From: Candidatus Nitrosotalea okcheonensis | GTDB lineage: Archaea; Thermoproteota; Nitrososphaeria; Nitrososphaerales; Nitrosopumilaceae | Direction: 5' to 3' | DNA length: 64,000 bases | Assembly: GCF_900177045.1 (NCBI RefSeq) | Contig: NZ_LT841358.1 | Location: 1,859,559 to 1,923,558, forward strand | Part shown: piece after piece, positions 8,019 to 17,434 of the stretch | How positions within the stretch are numbered: the first letter of the stretch is position 1 | Layout of the letters: every line of letters starts with the position of its first letter | The notes under the pieces: generated by a model | The model's input: only the letters and a program-made list of their open reading frames with translations | What the model was told of the DNA's origin: nothing | The model's database searches: none | Translations under genes and position numbers: made by a program

Positions 8019-9341
8019 TCATAATGACTCGGCAGCTTTTGGGTCCTTTTGCCTGTATTTTGCCCAAGCATTGTTTACGGTAAATACAATTTTTTTGCCA
8101 AGAATATGTTCCAGCCACAATGGAAGGAAGAACTTTCTTGTCGGCGAAAAATATCTATAAAATTTTTCACTATCTAATTCCTTGTCATCAAGAACATTTC
8201 GTGCGGCAAAATCTCCACAAAAGGTAGCCCATGGAAGACCAACACAACCAAGAACAAAATGAGTCCAAGGATGCTCTGGGTCTACAAGCACTGTAGGAAT
8301 AAGGTCTCTAGTCATGTCTATGCGTCCCTGCCAGTACTGGATAAATCTAAGAGGTCGGATTACTGGAATTTTCTCTTTTAGTTCATTTATGACATGATCT
8401 ATGACACGAGGTGCTGTGGTATCATTTTTTGCATAAGTTGTTAACATGTTTCCACCACCAACTAGTAGCCGTTTTGTACCTGTAAGACGAAAATAAGTGT
8501 AGACAAGGTCCGAGTCCCAGCATTGGAGAGGTCCTTGTGGGAAAAGTTTTGCAATGTCATCGTCCCCCAAGGGTTCACTAATGGAAAGAAAAGTCTGAGC
8601 ATGGTATACACTCTCATGATATTTTGTAATCTCAGGTTTTGGCTTGTCTATACAAAAAATGATCTTGTCTGCAGTTACAGAGCCAAGATGTGTGCGAACG
8701 GTATGGCCCTCCCAAGAAAGCACTTCCGATGATTCATAGATCTCTATACCATTGTCTAAAAGAACCTGCTTGATTCCCTGTGCATACAAAAGGGCATTGA
8801 CTCCATATGTTCCAGTGTATCGAATTGCCCCAGAATATGCATTTGATCCAATCACGGATGGCACCTCTGATTCTCGATATACTTTACTGGAATAACCCAG
8901 TTTCTCACGTGACTCTACCTCGTCTTGTACATCCTTCCATCCACTTGCACCTTTTCCCAAAAATAGACAGTCCTGAACTTGTAGGTCGCATTCTATCTGG
9001 TGTTTTTTGATGTTATCTACCATTATCTCAACTCCTTTTGAAGCAACCCCCCACAAATCCTTGGCACCCTTTGTACCGTACTTTCGTAACAATTGCGATA
9101 ATTCAAGCTCACTATCAGGAGTTAGAAAACCTGCACTCTTGCCAGTAGAGCTTCCGCCACAAATATTCTTGTCAATCAACACAACTTTTTTTCCTGATCC
9201 AACAAGACGAAGTGCAGCTGCAAGACCCGCGGCTCCCGCACCTACTATCAACACATCTGTTTTTATTTGACCTCTTACTGGTTCTCTGATAGGTTCCTTG
9301 ATCCCTAATAACGTGGTAAACCACCAATCTTGTAAGATCAT
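8019..9341 (-). CDS. FAD-dependent oxidoreductase (DAO family)
   Basis: A 440-aa flavoprotein. The dinucleotide-binding motif GAGAAG (34-39) follows a beta strand (DVLIVGAG), and the acidic end of the second strand is IDK, as expected for FAD. The later VGGGN and LGCVGLPWATFCG segments match the D-amino-acid-oxidase/glycine-oxidase fold, which oxidises C-N bonds of amino acids or amines with O2 or another acceptor. The substrate cannot be inferred. The N-terminal about 28 residues (MILQDWWFTT) precede the fold and may orient the protein. The gene stands alone, flanked by non-coding DNA. Confidence 0.78.
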   Translation of the reverse strand: MILQDWWFTTLLGIKEPIREPVRGQIKTDVLIVGAGAAGLAAALRLVGSGKKVVLIDKNICGGSSTGKSAGFLTPDSELELSQLLRKYGTKGAKDLWGVASKGVEIMVDNIKKHQIECDLQVQDCLFLGKGASGWKDVQDEVESREKLGYSSKVYRESEVPSVIGSNAYSGAIRYTGTYGVNALLYAQGIKQVLLDNGIEIYESSEVLSWEGHTVRTHLGSVTADKIIFCIDKPKPEITKYHESVYHAQTFLSISEPLGDDDIAKLFPQGPLQCWDSDLVYTYFRLTGTKRLLVGGGNMLTTYAKNDTTAPRVIDHVINELKEKIPVIRPLRFIQYWQGRIDMTRDLIPTVLVDPEHPWTHFVLGCVGLPWATFCGDFAARNVLDDKELDSEKFYRYFSPTRKFFLPLWLEHILGKKIVFTVNNAWAKYRQKDPKAAESL

Positions 9342-9747
9342 AAATCTCAGCTTATCCTAAAGTATAAAATGATTGACACTTTCTGATGGTACCAATTCTG
9401 ATTTTCACAATAAGTCAACAAACAACAAATTTTTTATACCATCTTTGTAATGAGTCTTGCTAGGATTATCTACATTGGAGAATGACATTGGTCTCCTTTT
9501 GCACTTTCTATTCCTGACTGGATTCCCATCGGATTCAAATTTTTTCATTACTTGAGAACTAAACTGACTGATTAATTCCTTTGGTGGGTCACGCAAAATT
9601 CAAAATCCGTGCTGAAAACTAGAAGAATTACACACCAGTTTTTTAAACCATGCATACTGGCGCCTTTTTAGTTCAAAGCTATCGGGTATCTACATGGCAA
9701 AAGAGCCTATCTTATAGATTAATATTCTAAAATGAAAAAATAAACTC
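9342..9747. other. Intergenic stretch with one doubtful ORF
   Basis: Nothing convincing is seen. A 63-codon frame on the minus strand (9405-9596, TTG start, basic, no motif) is too weak to call. The region probably holds the promoter of the oxidoreductase to the left and of the small CDS to the right. Confidence 0.4.
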
Positions 9748-10008
9748 GTGTTTCCAGAACATTGCTCTGTTCGAAAAAAAGGACGGGATTGTCCAATGCC
9801 ACCAGAATTTGTAATTTCTGTAAAATCAGGTGATGGGGAATATATGGTTGGAGTGACATGTGATATACACAAAAATACGTTTACCGAAAAATTAGAGTTA
9901 TTGCAAAGGGAAGGCAAAGTCCCGCAGGGAACAATTAGTTTTACTGGTTTAAAACCGGTGGGTACCAGTTGTATCAAAGTGAATCCTGACGACTTGATTG
10001 AGCTCTAA
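9748..10008 (+). CDS. Small conserved-looking protein with Cys residues
   Basis: An 86-aa protein with GTG start; the in-frame TGA at 9733 leaves no other canonical start. Features are HCSVRKKGRDCPMPPEF at the N-terminus (Cys6 and Cys15), a beta-rich middle (FVISVKSGDGEYMVGVTC) and a helix (EKLELLQREGKVPQ). The protein-like composition supports this strand over the competing minus-strand frame. Function unknown. Confidence 0.55.
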   Translation: MFPEHCSVRKKGRDCPMPPEFVISVKSGDGEYMVGVTCDIHKNTFTEKLELLQREGKVPQGTISFTGLKPVGTSCIKVNPDDLIEL

Positions 10009-10032
10009 TCTGCAAACTCGATTATGACTGTG

Positions 10033-10995
10033 TTATATTTTGACTTGGTAGATTGGTTTTCTACCTGATAGTCCAAGTATCAAATTCTTGATTGCAATTT
10101 CAGCCATTTTTTTTCTTGTCTCTGTGGTAGCACTTCCACTATGAGGTGTTAATATGACATTATCCATCTCTGTGAGGGGATTTTTAGAATCAATTGGTTC
10201 CTTTTGAAATACATCAAGACCGGCTCCTGCAAACATTTTTCTCTTTAATGCAATGACAAGATCTTTTTCATTTATTATTTTTCCGCGTGATGTATTGATC
10301 AAAAATGCAGTCTTTTTCATTTTGCTAAATAATTTTAAATTCACAATTTCATGTGTATGTGTGGTATGCGGTGCGTGTATGCTAATGACATCACTGGTTC
10401 TAAACATGTTATCTAATGATACATATCTTACTCCAAGTTTTTCTTCTTCTTTTTTTGTCAATCTAGTTCTGTTATGATATGTTATGTCCATTTCAAACCC
10501 AGAAGCTCTTTTTGCCACTGCCTTGCCTATTCTTCCCATTCCAAAAATGCCCAAAGTTTTCTTGTATAAATCGGTTCCAAGAAACTCGTATGGACCAAAA
10601 ATTGCTCTCCATTTATCGTCTCGAATAAGTTTGTCCCCTTCTGGTATTCTTCTAAAAAGAGATAGCATCAAAGCCATAGTAAGATCTGCTGTGGCTCTGG
10701 TCAATACCTCTGGAGTATATCCTATGATTATGCCTCTTCTTGCAGCAGTCTTGGTATCTATGTGGTCATAACCCACACTGTATGTGGAAATTGCTTTGAG
10801 TTTGGTTCCTGAATTGATCACATCTGAGTCTATCGAGTCATAAGGATAGCAAACAAGACCGTCCTTGTCCCTGATTTTTGATATTAGCAGTTTTTTTGGA
10901 ATTGGGATGCTTCCTGTATGGATTTCTACATCATACTTTCTTCTTAGCTCCTTTATGGCAAAATCATGAAGTTTTCGTGTAAGCAGAATCTTCAA
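10033..10995 (-). CDS. D-isomer-specific 2-hydroxyacid dehydrogenase
   Basis: A 320-aa NAD(P)-dependent enzyme of the glyoxylate/hydroxypyruvate reductase and phosphoglycerate dehydrogenase family. The nucleotide-binding motif GIFGMGRIG is at 149-157, and the catalytic triad is in place: Arg237 (NTSRG), Glu266 (QKEP) and His285 (LTPHSG). There is no C-terminal ACT regulatory domain, which argues against full-length SerA and for a glyoxylate or hydroxypyruvate reductase. It is transcribed alone, away from the oxidoreductase genes that follow. Confidence 0.85.
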   Translation of the reverse strand: MKILLTRKLHDFAIKELRRKYDVEIHTGSIPIPKKLLISKIRDKDGLVCYPYDSIDSDVINSGTKLKAISTYSVGYDHIDTKTAARRGIIIGYTPEVLTRATADLTMALMLSLFRRIPEGDKLIRDDKWRAIFGPYEFLGTDLYKKTLGIFGMGRIGKAVAKRASGFEMDITYHNRTRLTKKEEEKLGVRYVSLDNMFRTSDVISIHAPHTTHTHEIVNLKLFSKMKKTAFLINTSRGKIINEKDLVIALKRKMFAGAGLDVFQKEPIDSKNPLTEMDNVILTPHSGSATTETRKKMAEIAIKNLILGLSGRKPIYQVKI

Positions 10996-11134
10996 CTATT
11001 TTGTTATGACACATGGCAATTTTAAGCGTATTTTATGGCAAAAAGTTAATGATAACCAGTAAGATTGAACACGGAATTGACCTAGTTTTGTTACAACAAC
11101 TCATTTATAATTAATCCTGATAATCAATATCTAG

Positions 11135-11269
11135 TTGAAACACAAAGAAGAGTTTGCTATTTGTGTACAATGTAGAAATCCTATAGAAAAATGTGTATGC
11201 GTATGTCCATTTTGCGGGGAACGTGACAAATGTGAATGTGCATTATTTGATGCAGCTACAGGCGGATAA
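11135..11269 (+). CDS. 44-aa Cys-rich zinc-binding protein
   Basis: TTG start, product MKHKEEFAICVQCRNPIEKC and on, with Cys at 10, 13, 20, 22, 24, 27, 33 and 35: a CxxC, a CxCxCPFC cluster and a CxC, ending in LFDAATGG. Eight Cys in 44 residues and the CPFCGE core point to two zinc sites, or perhaps one Fe-S cluster. It sits 110 bp before the oxidoreductase operon on the same strand. No function can be assigned. Confidence 0.58.
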   Translation: MKHKEEFAICVQCRNPIEKCVCVCPFCGERDKCECALFDAATGG

Positions 11270-11340
11270 ATTTTTGTATTTGAATTTATGGAGTACTGCC
11301 AAGTCGTGGGATATGTGTATCCCGTCAATTAGACTGCGCA

Positions 11341-11350
11341 TTTATAGTAT
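11341..11350 (+). promoter_or_regulatory. TATA-box candidate for the 2-oxoacid oxidoreductase operon
   Basis: TTTATAGTAT lies about 36 bp upstream of the ATG at 11382. Archaeal transcripts begin about 25 bases after the TATA centre, which would leave a leader of roughly 10 bases. Confidence 0.4.
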
Positions 11351-11381
11351 TATTAATATTTGATGAGCGTTTAGATCCGAC

Positions 11382-13295
11382 ATGTCTTCTATTGATCTAA
11401 CCTGGGTTATTGGTGGTCCTCAAGGTGGTGGTGTCGAAACCGCTGCAAATATCTTTGCTGGTGCATGCGCTGGTTGTGGCCTCAAAATATTTGGGAAAAG
11501 AGAATATTATTCCAATATAAAAGGCGAGCATAGTTACTTTGGAGTCCGAGTCTCTGACAAAACAATCCGATCAAATGTGAGTGGAATTACAATGCTTGTA
11601 GGTTATGATGCTGAGACACTATTCAGGCATGCCAATGAAGTGTTCGATGATGGTGCCATAGTGTACGAATCTAACTTGGTTGCAATGCAGGTTGATGAGG
11701 TTCCTACTCTTGATGCACAATTCAAGGCACGTCTAAAAAAATACCTTGCATCCAAAAACAAACCATTTACTATTCAGGGATTGCTTGACGAGTCCAAGGA
11801 AAGAGGAATCACTCTATATCCTGTATCTTTCAAAGAAATCTTGGCTAATCTTTCCGATGAAACCAAAAACCCCAAGATACGCGGCATGTTTCGCATGCAG
11901 AATGTTCTTGCTGTCTCTGTATCAATTGGACTGTTGGGACTACCGCCGGAAACATTATTGAAATCAGTAGGCTCGATATTTTCAAGAAAAGCCGATATTG
12001 CAGAGATGAATAAAATTGCGGCAAACTATGCTTATAATCTTGCCACTGTAAAATATTCCAAATTCCGGTATCAGTTATCACAAATTCCAAAAGAGGATCA
12101 TACTATGCTGGTTCAAGGTTTTCAATCAACAAGTCTTGGAAAAATAGCATGTGGTTGTAGATTCCAATCATATTATCCAATCACACCTGCATCAGACGAA
12201 AGCGTATTTTTGGAATCAAATGAAATTTTTGAGGTAGAAAACAATCGACCTGGATCTACATTGGTTGTACAAACAGAAGATGAAATTTCTGCAATTGGCA
12301 TGGTTATTGGCTCTGCCCTGACTGGGACTAGATCTTCTACAAGTACCTCTGGACCTGGCTTTTCTCTCATGGCAGAAGCTCTTGGCTGGGCTGGGATAAA
12401 TGAAGTCCCAATAGTTGTAACTTTATACCAACGAAGTGGTCCTTCAACGGGTCTTCCTACACGACATGGACAAGATGATCTACAATTTGCAATACATGCT
12501 GGGCATGGTGACTTTCCAAGAATTGTCTATGCCTCCGGGGATACTGAAGAGGGGTTTTATGATACTGCAAAATGTTTCAACTTTGCCGATGTTTATCAAA
12601 TTCCAGTAATTCACATGATGGACAAATTTATTGCAAGCACGGTTTCAACCGTGAAGAGATTTGATTCTACAAAAATAACAATAGAACGCGGAAAACTATT
12701 GGAAAAAATTGGAGAACCTGGATATCAACGATTTACACCATCTCCAGACGGGATATCGCCAAGATCAAGACTAGGGCTTGAAAATGGCATATTCTGGAAT
12801 ACTGGAGACGAGAGTGATGAAGTCGGGCATATATCCGAAGACCCTGAAAATCGTATCTACAAGATGGATAAACGTGCTCACAAACTCGAGGTTGCATTGG
12901 AAAAAATACCTAAAGAAGATCAGGCTACAAATTATGGCATATCGGACTTTTGCATTCTCAGCTGGGGGTCTACAAAGGGTCCAATCTTGGATGCTCTTGA
13001 TATGCTTAAAAAAGAAGGGCTTGATGTTGGCTTTATTCAGATTAAAATGCTACACCCATTTCCGACCCAGTATGTTCAATCATTACTTTCTGGAGTCAAG
13101 ACAATAATTGATATCGAAGCAAATCAATCCGGGCAAATGGGTTCGTTGATTAATGAATATTTAAACAGAAAAGTTGACTATTACATATTAAAATACACAG
13201 GAAGACCGATTACTTGTAATGAAGTTTTTGATTCCATCAAAAAGATTATTGAGAACAAGGCAGAGAAAAAACAGGTGTTAACATATGGTGTCTAA
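11382..13295 (+). CDS. korA: 2-oxoacid:ferredoxin oxidoreductase, fused gamma-alpha subunit
   Basis: A 637-aa subunit joining the gamma domain (about 1-190, beginning with [16 protein letters not shown]) to the alpha domain (about 215-637, with [26 protein letters not shown] and the C-terminal QIKMLHPFP region). With the beta subunit it oxidatively decarboxylates a 2-oxoacid to acyl-CoA and reduces ferredoxin. The fused gamma-alpha plus beta architecture is the two-subunit type of 2-oxoglutarate/2-oxoacid oxidoreductases. Substrate (2-oxoglutarate or pyruvate) is not decided by what I can see. It overlaps the beta gene by 11 bp. Confidence 0.88.
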   Translation: MSSIDLTWVIGGPQGGGVETAANIFAGACAGCGLKIFGKREYYSNIKGEHSYFGVRVSDKTIRSNVSGITMLVGYDAETLFRHANEVFDDGAIVYESNLVAMQVDEVPTLDAQFKARLKKYLASKNKPFTIQGLLDESKERGITLYPVSFKEILANLSDETKNPKIRGMFRMQNVLAVSVSIGLLGLPPETLLKSVGSIFSRKADIAEMNKIAANYAYNLATVKYSKFRYQLSQIPKEDHTMLVQGFQSTSLGKIACGCRFQSYYPITPASDESVFLESNEIFEVENNRPGSTLVVQTEDEISAIGMVIGSALTGTRSSTSTSGPGFSLMAEALGWAGINEVPIVVTLYQRSGPSTGLPTRHGQDDLQFAIHAGHGDFPRIVYASGDTEEGFYDTAKCFNFADVYQIPVIHMMDKFIASTVSTVKRFDSTKITIERGKLLEKIGEPGYQRFTPSPDGISPRSRLGLENGIFWNTGDESDEVGHISEDPENRIYKMDKRAHKLEVALEKIPKEDQATNYGISDFCILSWGSTKGPILDALDMLKKEGLDVGFIQIKMLHPFPTQYVQSLLSGVKTIIDIEANQSGQMGSLINEYLNRKVDYYILKYTGRPITCNEVFDSIKKIIENKAEKKQVLTYGV

Positions 13296-14250
13296 TGTAG
13301 CTGATTACAAAACCGAAGTCCACAATGACTGGTGTCCTGGTTGTGGGGATTTTGGGATAGTAAATGCAATTCAAATGGCTCTTGCAGAAATGGAAATCCC
13401 ACGACACAAAGCTGCAGTATTTTCTGGTGTAGGATGCTCTGGCAAGACATCTCATTACCTTAACACTTATGGTGTCCATACTTTACATGGCAGAGTATTA
13501 CCATTTTCACAAGGCGCAAAGCTTGCAAATCCTGAGATGACGGTAGTTGCGGTAGGTGGAGATGGAGATGGGTTGGGAATTGGTGCAGGACATTTTGTTG
13601 CAGCCGGTAGAAGAAATGTGGATATGACATACATTATATTCAACAACGGAGTTTATGGTCTGACCAAGGGACAGGCATCACCTACACTCAAACTAGGATT
13701 GAAGACAAAGTCTCTCCCAGAGCCAAATGTTAACCAGTCAGTAAATCCAATCGCACTAGCAATTGCAAGTGGATACACATTTGTTGCAAGGGGATATGCA
13801 TATGATGTCAGACAACTAAAGGATCTAATAATTGCGGCAGTAAAACATAGGGGACTCTCATTTCTTGATGTGTTACAACCCTGCCCAACTTACAATGATA
13901 TCAATACCAGAGATTGGTTTTCAGGAATGGATAACATTGATGAGATGACTAACAAGCCTAGGCCAAGAATCTATAAACTTGAAGATACTGGCTATGATGC
14001 ATTTGTTCATATTGATTCACCTGACGAAGAAAATGAAAAACTAACTCAAGCCTTGATAAAATCAAATGAATGGGATTCAAAAATTCCTACTGGCATATTC
14101 TACAAAAATGAAATAATTGCACCGTATGACGAGCGAATGTCAGAAAGGATTCCAAACTATCTTGAAAATCCTCCTGCATACCAAGAGATTTCACATGCAG
14201 GCAAGTCGCTGACTGATATATCTAAAATGCTGGATACACTAGAAATCTAG
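13285..14250 (+). CDS. korB: 2-oxoacid:ferredoxin oxidoreductase, beta subunit
   Basis: A 321-aa TPP-binding subunit. The N-terminal WCPGCGDFG holds Cys17 and Cys20, and a third Cys lies at 51 (GVGCSGK); these can ligate the cluster that passes electrons. The thiamine pyrophosphate/Mg motif is GDGDGLGIG (92-100), ending at N120-N121. It overlaps the preceding alpha gene, so both are made together. No separate delta (ferredoxin-like) subunit is present in the operon, consistent with the two-subunit type that reduces free ferredoxin. Confidence 0.9.
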   Translation: MVSNVADYKTEVHNDWCPGCGDFGIVNAIQMALAEMEIPRHKAAVFSGVGCSGKTSHYLNTYGVHTLHGRVLPFSQGAKLANPEMTVVAVGGDGDGLGIGAGHFVAAGRRNVDMTYIIFNNGVYGLTKGQASPTLKLGLKTKSLPEPNVNQSVNPIALAIASGYTFVARGYAYDVRQLKDLIIAAVKHRGLSFLDVLQPCPTYNDINTRDWFSGMDNIDEMTNKPRPRIYKLEDTGYDAFVHIDSPDEENEKLTQALIKSNEWDSKIPTGIFYKNEIIAPYDERMSERIPNYLENPPAYQEISHAGKSLTDISKMLDTLEI

Positions 14251-14343
14251 TTCTTGCTAGCCATCCAAACCTAATTTGTTAGATTTTCTGTTTCTAATAA
14301 TGATATAAGTTATTAGCATGTTCTAAAAAAGAATAGTTCTAGT

Positions 14344-14778
14344 TTGAATCTGGAAGAAGTAAACAAAATATTTCGAAAATCTATCATCGATGGATATTTC
14401 GAACCAAACCTTGTAAAACTAGATTTTAAAAAATCAAATATAAAACATCCTACAATTAGAGATGATGGACTGATGCAAACAAACATCTTGCATCTTTTTT
14501 TTGACATCGATACGGGTTCTGATTATCCTGATGGCGACGAATGGTTTATGGCAGAATTTCTTTTTCCTTATAATGTAAAAATTCCTGATAGCCTGAAGGG
14601 CCCTGATTATTTTAGCACACTATCTGTTGGAGAGGGAAAGAACTTTTGGAGACATAGAGAACTTATCCGATACAAGTATGGTAAATCCAAAAAATTGGAA
14701 GAATCCATAGATTTTATTGAAAAAAAATACCGTGAATTACAATCCATGCTAGAACCTTTGGAAAAAGAAATCAAATAA
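14344..14778 (+). CDS. Uncharacterised 144-aa protein
   Basis: TTG start; the N-terminus MNLEEVNKIFRKSI is helical, the middle has LHLFFDIDTGSDYPDGDEW and the C-terminus is a long charged helix (KKLEESIDFIEKKYRELQ). I do not recognise the family. It is 93 bp after the oxidoreductase operon and runs convergently into the next minus-strand gene, with an 8-bp overlap of the 3' ends. Confidence 0.55.
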   Translation: MNLEEVNKIFRKSIIDGYFEPNLVKLDFKKSNIKHPTIRDDGLMQTNILHLFFDIDTGSDYPDGDEWFMAEFLFPYNVKIPDSLKGPDYFSTLSVGEGKNFWRHRELIRYKYGKSKKLEESIDFIEKKYRELQSMLEPLEKEIK

Positions 14779-15301
14779 TTTTCCATTCGTTTTCTGCAAA
14801 GTGATATGTTTGGTCTTCTGAATTAGCATTAATGTTCCATCTTCCAGTCATGTCATCAAATTGATATGAAACTTGCGTAATATCTTTTGGAATTTTATTT
14901 GGATCTAAATGATACGGCAATAGCTCCAACACAAAATCTATCTTGTCTACCGCAGTATCAAACGAATGTCTGTTATCAAGATCTATCATAAATACAATGT
15001 CTGGGTTTGCACTGAATCTAATGTATACACGTAAACTTTTTCCTCCTCCCCTCCGTCGCTTCATCTCTTTTATGATGCCCTTCATCTTGTCCCACCGCGC
15101 AACTCCAAATTGTTTGAAAAAAATCTCATTGAACGCTAGTGGATATGTAACGTCGATCATAGTTGTAAAATCTTCTTCTTGTGCTGCATTGGGATATTCT
15201 TGTACGTTGAATAAATTGTGTAATAGACTATAGAGAACCTCCAACTCCCATGGGGAAATACCATAAAATTTCAAGGAAAGTGGAAGCTTTGGCGTGCTCA
15301 T
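14771..15301 (-). CDS. Uncharacterised 176-aa protein
   Basis: Begins MSTPKLPLSLKFYGISPWEL. It has a basic helix with KEMKRRRGGGK (about 80-90), then a hydrophobic/acidic beta region (VYIRFSANPDIVFMIDLDN). No domain is recognised and no signal peptide or membrane segment is seen. Size and clean coding composition support a real gene. Confidence 0.6.
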   Translation of the reverse strand: MSTPKLPLSLKFYGISPWELEVLYSLLHNLFNVQEYPNAAQEEDFTTMIDVTYPLAFNEIFFKQFGVARWDKMKGIIKEMKRRRGGGKSLRVYIRFSANPDIVFMIDLDNRHSFDTAVDKIDFVLELLPYHLDPNKIPKDITQVSYQFDDMTGRWNINANSEDQTYHFAENEWKII

Positions 15302-15384
15302 TTACAGATGATGATGAAAATTTCTAATTAAAGGTTCACTGCTGGAAAGATTATTTGGTGTAATTATTCCGACAAATCGGATTA

Positions 15385-16419
15385 TCAGGATGAATTGAAA
15401 TACTTTAACGCATCTTGGATGGTGTTTATCTCAATTACTTGCATTCCATACTTACTTTCCATTGCAGGAGAAAGTGGTTTTTCTTCTGTAGTACATGTTT
15501 GATAGATGATAGGGCCCTCGTTTGTCTTATTACATGTTTGAACTGGCATTACACCTTGTCCTTGCGGAACTAGAAAGATCTTTGCACCAAATTGTCCTGC
15601 CGCATCTGCTTTTTCTGCAGCTGCACCGATTGGTCCTATTGTTCCATCTGCTTGAATGGTCCCTGTCATCAATACTTGGCTGTTTATGGATTTGCCAAGT
15701 ATGTCTGAGATGAGAAGAACTGTCATGGCACCTCCTGCACTGCCCCCATCCACTGCCTGTAGGTTTTGATTATTTCCAGTACTGATTGAAAAAATAACAT
15801 CTTTCTTGGATAGATCAATTCCGGTAATGTTGTGGGCTACTGTTACTGCTGTCTTTGCCGAGGTCTGAAAATCCACTCCTGTTGGAATGGCTGTATTTAC
15901 CAAAACAAGTCCTGTACCATCTCTGACATCTACTGTAATTTTGAGTACTGCCCCCTGATATGTCGTAGTCTCAAAAAAGCCATCACTTTGAATCACTGGG
16001 CTTACTGCAACAGCAGATATTGTTGCATTGTTATCATTCATATTTGATGAATGATCGCCAAGATTTCTTACCTGTTGAACTAGTAAATTGTATTTTGTTT
16101 CAAGCGTATCATATCTAGTTTGTAAATCGTCTAGTTTTACAGCAAGTTGATTACCTGAAACTCCTGACATGTTGCCAACAGAGTTTGATTGGGTAGGCCG
16201 ACTAGAAACCTGAAGTATGTTGTTGTCGATCAAATATTGTATGGCTTGCAAGAAATCTGAATCGGTAGTCTGACCTTGTGACCACCACTTTACAGTGTTT
16301 TTTACCCAGCTTGGAATTGCGGGTTCCTGTGCAGATGCTTGGAGGAAATGCCAAATGGTAGACGTTCCAATCAAAATCATACATGATATTATGATTATGC
16401 TTGGTTTTATGGGACGCAT
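15385..16419 (-). CDS. Secreted or membrane-anchored Lon-type (S16) protease
   Basis: An N-terminal hydrophobic segment (about 8-30, ending ASAQE) acts as signal or anchor. A conserved-looking IPSWVKNTVKWWSQGQ-type module follows (about 36-72), then a coiled coil (about 92-120), then an S16 protease domain (about 150-290). The catalytic Ser227 (DGGSAGGAM) and Lys270 (GPIGAAAEK) are 43 residues apart, the same spacing as Ser679/Lys722 of E. coli Lon. There is no AAA ATPase domain, so it should degrade or process substrates outside the cytoplasm without ATP. Two Cys near the C-terminus may form a disulfide. Confidence 0.8.
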   Translation of the reverse strand: MRPIKPSIIIISCMILIGTSTIWHFLQASAQEPAIPSWVKNTVKWWSQGQTTDSDFLQAIQYLIDNNILQVSSRPTQSNSVGNMSGVSGNQLAVKLDDLQTRYDTLETKYNLLVQQVRNLGDHSSNMNDNNATISAVAVSPVIQSDGFFETTTYQGAVLKITVDVRDGTGLVLVNTAIPTGVDFQTSAKTAVTVAHNITGIDLSKKDVIFSISTGNNQNLQAVDGGSAGGAMTVLLISDILGKSINSQVLMTGTIQADGTIGPIGAAAEKADAAGQFGAKIFLVPQGQGVMPVQTCNKTNEGPIIYQTCTTEEKPLSPAMESKYGMQVIEINTIQDALKYFNSS

Positions 16420-16466
16420 GGTTTTAGTTTCACCGCAATGATGGAAAAATAGAAATTTAAATTTTA

Positions 16467-16474
16467 TGCAACAA
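16467..16474 (+). repeat. Left target-site duplication
   Basis: TGCAACAA, repeated exactly at 17271-17278 directly outside the other end of the element. Confidence 0.65.
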
Positions 16475-16500
16475 GGTTCTGTCGGGTTATCAAAGACCTA
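16475..16500 (+). repeat. Left terminal inverted repeat
   Basis: Begins GGTTCTGTCGGGTTAT and continues CAAAGACCTA. It matches the reverse complement of the right end over the 13-bp core TCTGTCGGGTTAT and the inner AGACCTA, with one small length difference. Confidence 0.68.
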
Positions 16501-16564
16501 TCACAAATAATTAATACAAATTCCCTCTATATGGTATTTAATTGAAAAACAAAGAGAAATCAAT

Positions 16565-17258
16565 ATGGCAGTAAAATCAATAAAACAGAGTTATGCATTT
16601 CCAGACGATATACAATCAATGATGGAACTGTAATGTACAAGACAAACAAGCTACTTTCAATAAAAGAAAATACATCTCATGTAATATCATCTTTCAAGAG
16701 GTTCGATGTAAGAGTAAAGAGACATTTTCAGCAACGACTTGGAAATAGGCATTCAAGACGCATACAGCAACATCTTCACAAGATATCAAAAGATATCATA
16801 CAAAGAGCAAAACAATCCAAGTCAATGATTGTGCTGGAGGATATCAAAGGCATCAGAAAATTATACAGAAAGGGAAATGGTCAGGGAAATCAATATCGAA
16901 GAAAATTAAACTCATGGTCATTCTATGAACTGCAAAGACAGATAAAATATAAAGCAGAATGGGAAGGAATTCAAGTACAATTCATAGATCCTAAACGCAC
17001 AAGCCAACTCTGTCCAGTATGCGGAGGCAAACTCCAAGAGGAAGGTTTCACAGACGAAAATTGTTGTGCAATAATTGTAAGAGATCAATGAACAGAGATG
17101 TAATCGCATCCATGAACATATCTTACAAGGGGTGGAGTAGGTTTTGCCATCCTAGAGGGCTTTCAGAAGAAGCGGTGAACGGGAATCTGGAATATATTCA
17201 GCCAGCAATCCTGCAAGTAGATGGAAGCAAGTTGGTATCAGAGACTAGGTCTCTATAA
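16565..17258 (+). pseudogene. tnpB: TnpB (IS200/IS605 OrfB) remnant
   Basis: Three coding pieces remain. A 22-codon start piece (MAVKSIKQSYAFPDD) ends in TAA at 16631. A long piece from 16633 includes the RuvC-II Glu (VLEDIKGI) and the first half of the zinc finger (CPVCGG). After a frameshift near 17040 the second half continues (KLLCNNCKRSMNRDVIASMN), including the RuvC-III Asp. The middle of the normal roughly 400-aa protein, with the RuvC-I Asp, is missing. It cannot make an active RNA-guided nuclease. The last codons overlap the right terminal repeat. Confidence 0.85.
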
Positions 17259-17270
17259 CCCGACAGAGCC
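17246..17270 (-). repeat. Right terminal inverted repeat
   Basis: Reads ATAACCCGACAGAGCC at its outer end, the inverse of the left repeat. It contains the stop codon of the tnpB remnant. Confidence 0.68.
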
Positions 17271-17278
17271 TGCAACAA
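17271..17278 (+). repeat. Right target-site duplication
   Basis: TGCAACAA, identical to 16467-16474. Confidence 0.65.
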
Positions 17279-17434
17279 AATTACGTAAACAATAATCCTG
17301 TTTTTAAAATTTGAAAACAAAGCGATTGTTATTTTCGAAAGCAATCTGTGTGATATGACGATAATCTTGAATTGTCATGGAAAATAATATTGTAAACAAG
17401 TAAAATGATTTTGCTTTTTATCCAGCTTGATGTT

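Larger units (their letters stand above)
16475..17270 (+). mobile_element. 796-bp TIR element carrying a decayed tnpB
   Basis: The ends are inverted repeats of about 25 bp starting GG(T/C)TCTGTCGGG, flanked by a perfect 8-bp direct repeat TGCAACAA. That combination indicates insertion by a DDE-type transposase, and GG-start ends with 8-bp duplications are typical of the IS6 family. Yet the inside encodes only a TnpB relic, a protein normally found in IS200/IS605 elements, which lack such repeats and duplications. The right end also forms a small hairpin (GAGAC-TAG-GTCTC). It is probably a non-autonomous hybrid or captured tnpB. Confidence 0.65.

Noticed and set aside
9405-9596. 63-codon minus-strand ORF
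   Set aside because: TTG start, no Shine-Dalgarno, no motif; could be chance.
9690-9977. Minus-strand ORF overlapping the plus-strand 86-aa gene
   Set aside because: The plus strand has the more protein-like composition; the minus product is Ser/Pro/Phe-rich without features.
11131-11328. Minus-strand ORF opposite the 44-aa Cys-rich gene
   Set aside because: It is the complement of the Cys-rich frame, with Ser/Thr/His bias and no motif.
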